From the NCBI GenBank assembly GCA_001790645.1, contig MGDB01000118.1, positions 1 through 5,836 of the forward strand: a stretch of 5,836 nt of DNA, written 5' to 3'. The notes under the pieces were generated by a model. That model did no database searches. It was not told where the DNA came from and saw only the letters and a program-made list of their open reading frames with translations. Source of the stretch: Candidatus Schekmanbacteria bacterium GWA2_38_11 (GTDB lineage Bacteria; Schekmanbacteria; GWA2-38-11). Made by a program: the position numbers and the translations under genes. Of the stretch, positions 5,775 to 5,836 are shown in pieces. The first letter of the stretch is position 1; the number at the start of each line of letters is the position of its first letter.

Positions 5775-5819
5775 ATGACAAAGCTCAAATTCCAAATAAA
5801 TAAAATTCAAAGTTCAAAT
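5755..5819 (-). repeat. Degenerate intergenic repeat, copy 2 (ends in TCATTTGAC...TCGAAT)
   Basis: Read on the minus strand this carries ATTTGAACTTTGAATTTT (5819-5802), a TTTGAGCTTT block, TCATTTGAC and CTCATCGAAT (5764-5755), in the same order as at 4240-4313. CAAAT or TCAAA words recur at short intervals on the plus strand. The repeat may extend to the window edge, where another TCATTTGAAC-like word continues it (5829-5815). It provides the -35 of the operon promoter. Confidence 0.5.
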
Positions 5820-5836
5820 GATAAATGAACTCCATG

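Noticed and set aside
5755..5836. CRISPR-like short repeats (CAAAT words) at the right edge
   Set aside because: The words are 5-7 bases with irregular spacing and no constant repeat or unique spacers.

Overview
The window looks like a piece of an uncultured, probably anaerobic bacterial genome. The genes are bacterial in type: a GGQ-type release-factor paralogue, a single-domain CheY-like receiver and a subgroup Ibeta aspartate aminotransferase. Two promoters fit the sigma70 pattern, and several starts have Shine-Dalgarno sites. A tungsten-type aldehyde:ferredoxin oxidoreductase (AOR) family enzyme points to ferredoxin-based anaerobic metabolism. The right-hand genes are visibly more AT-rich than the left-hand ones. 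I cannot name the phylum.

Layout. At 1-591 (-) lies the 5' part of an unrecognised polytopic membrane protein that runs off the left edge. A 155-bp gap follows, holding a compact pair of inverted GTAG-footed palindromes (622-690) that looks like a REP/BIME element. The AOR gene (747-2696, -) is transcribed toward it. A 307-bp AT-rich divergent region (2697-3003) separates AOR from the aminotransferase (3004-4194, +). It holds a good promoter for the aminotransferase bracketed by inverted ATCAATT half-sites, a 15-bp bulged hairpin and near-identical direct repeats. A 137-bp gap then carries a degenerate repeat and leads to a stand-alone receiver protein (4332-4700, +) with no Shine-Dalgarno. 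A perfect 12-bp-stem hairpin lies just past its stop. Convergent to it is a tight two-gene operon on the minus strand. The GGQ ribosome-rescue factor (5264-5689) comes first, and a GNAT acetyltransferase (4825-5262) starts one base after its stop codon. The operon has an excellent TTGACA-17-TATATT promoter at 5746-5774.

How the parts relate. This is not one pathway. AOR and the aminotransferase are divergent and could both serve amino-acid metabolism: transamination gives 2-oxoacids, and their aldehyde derivatives are classic AOR substrates. That link is inference only. The most interesting features are non-coding: the covarying REP pair, and a second repeat family whose two copies each place a TTGAC -35 element upstream of the next gene.
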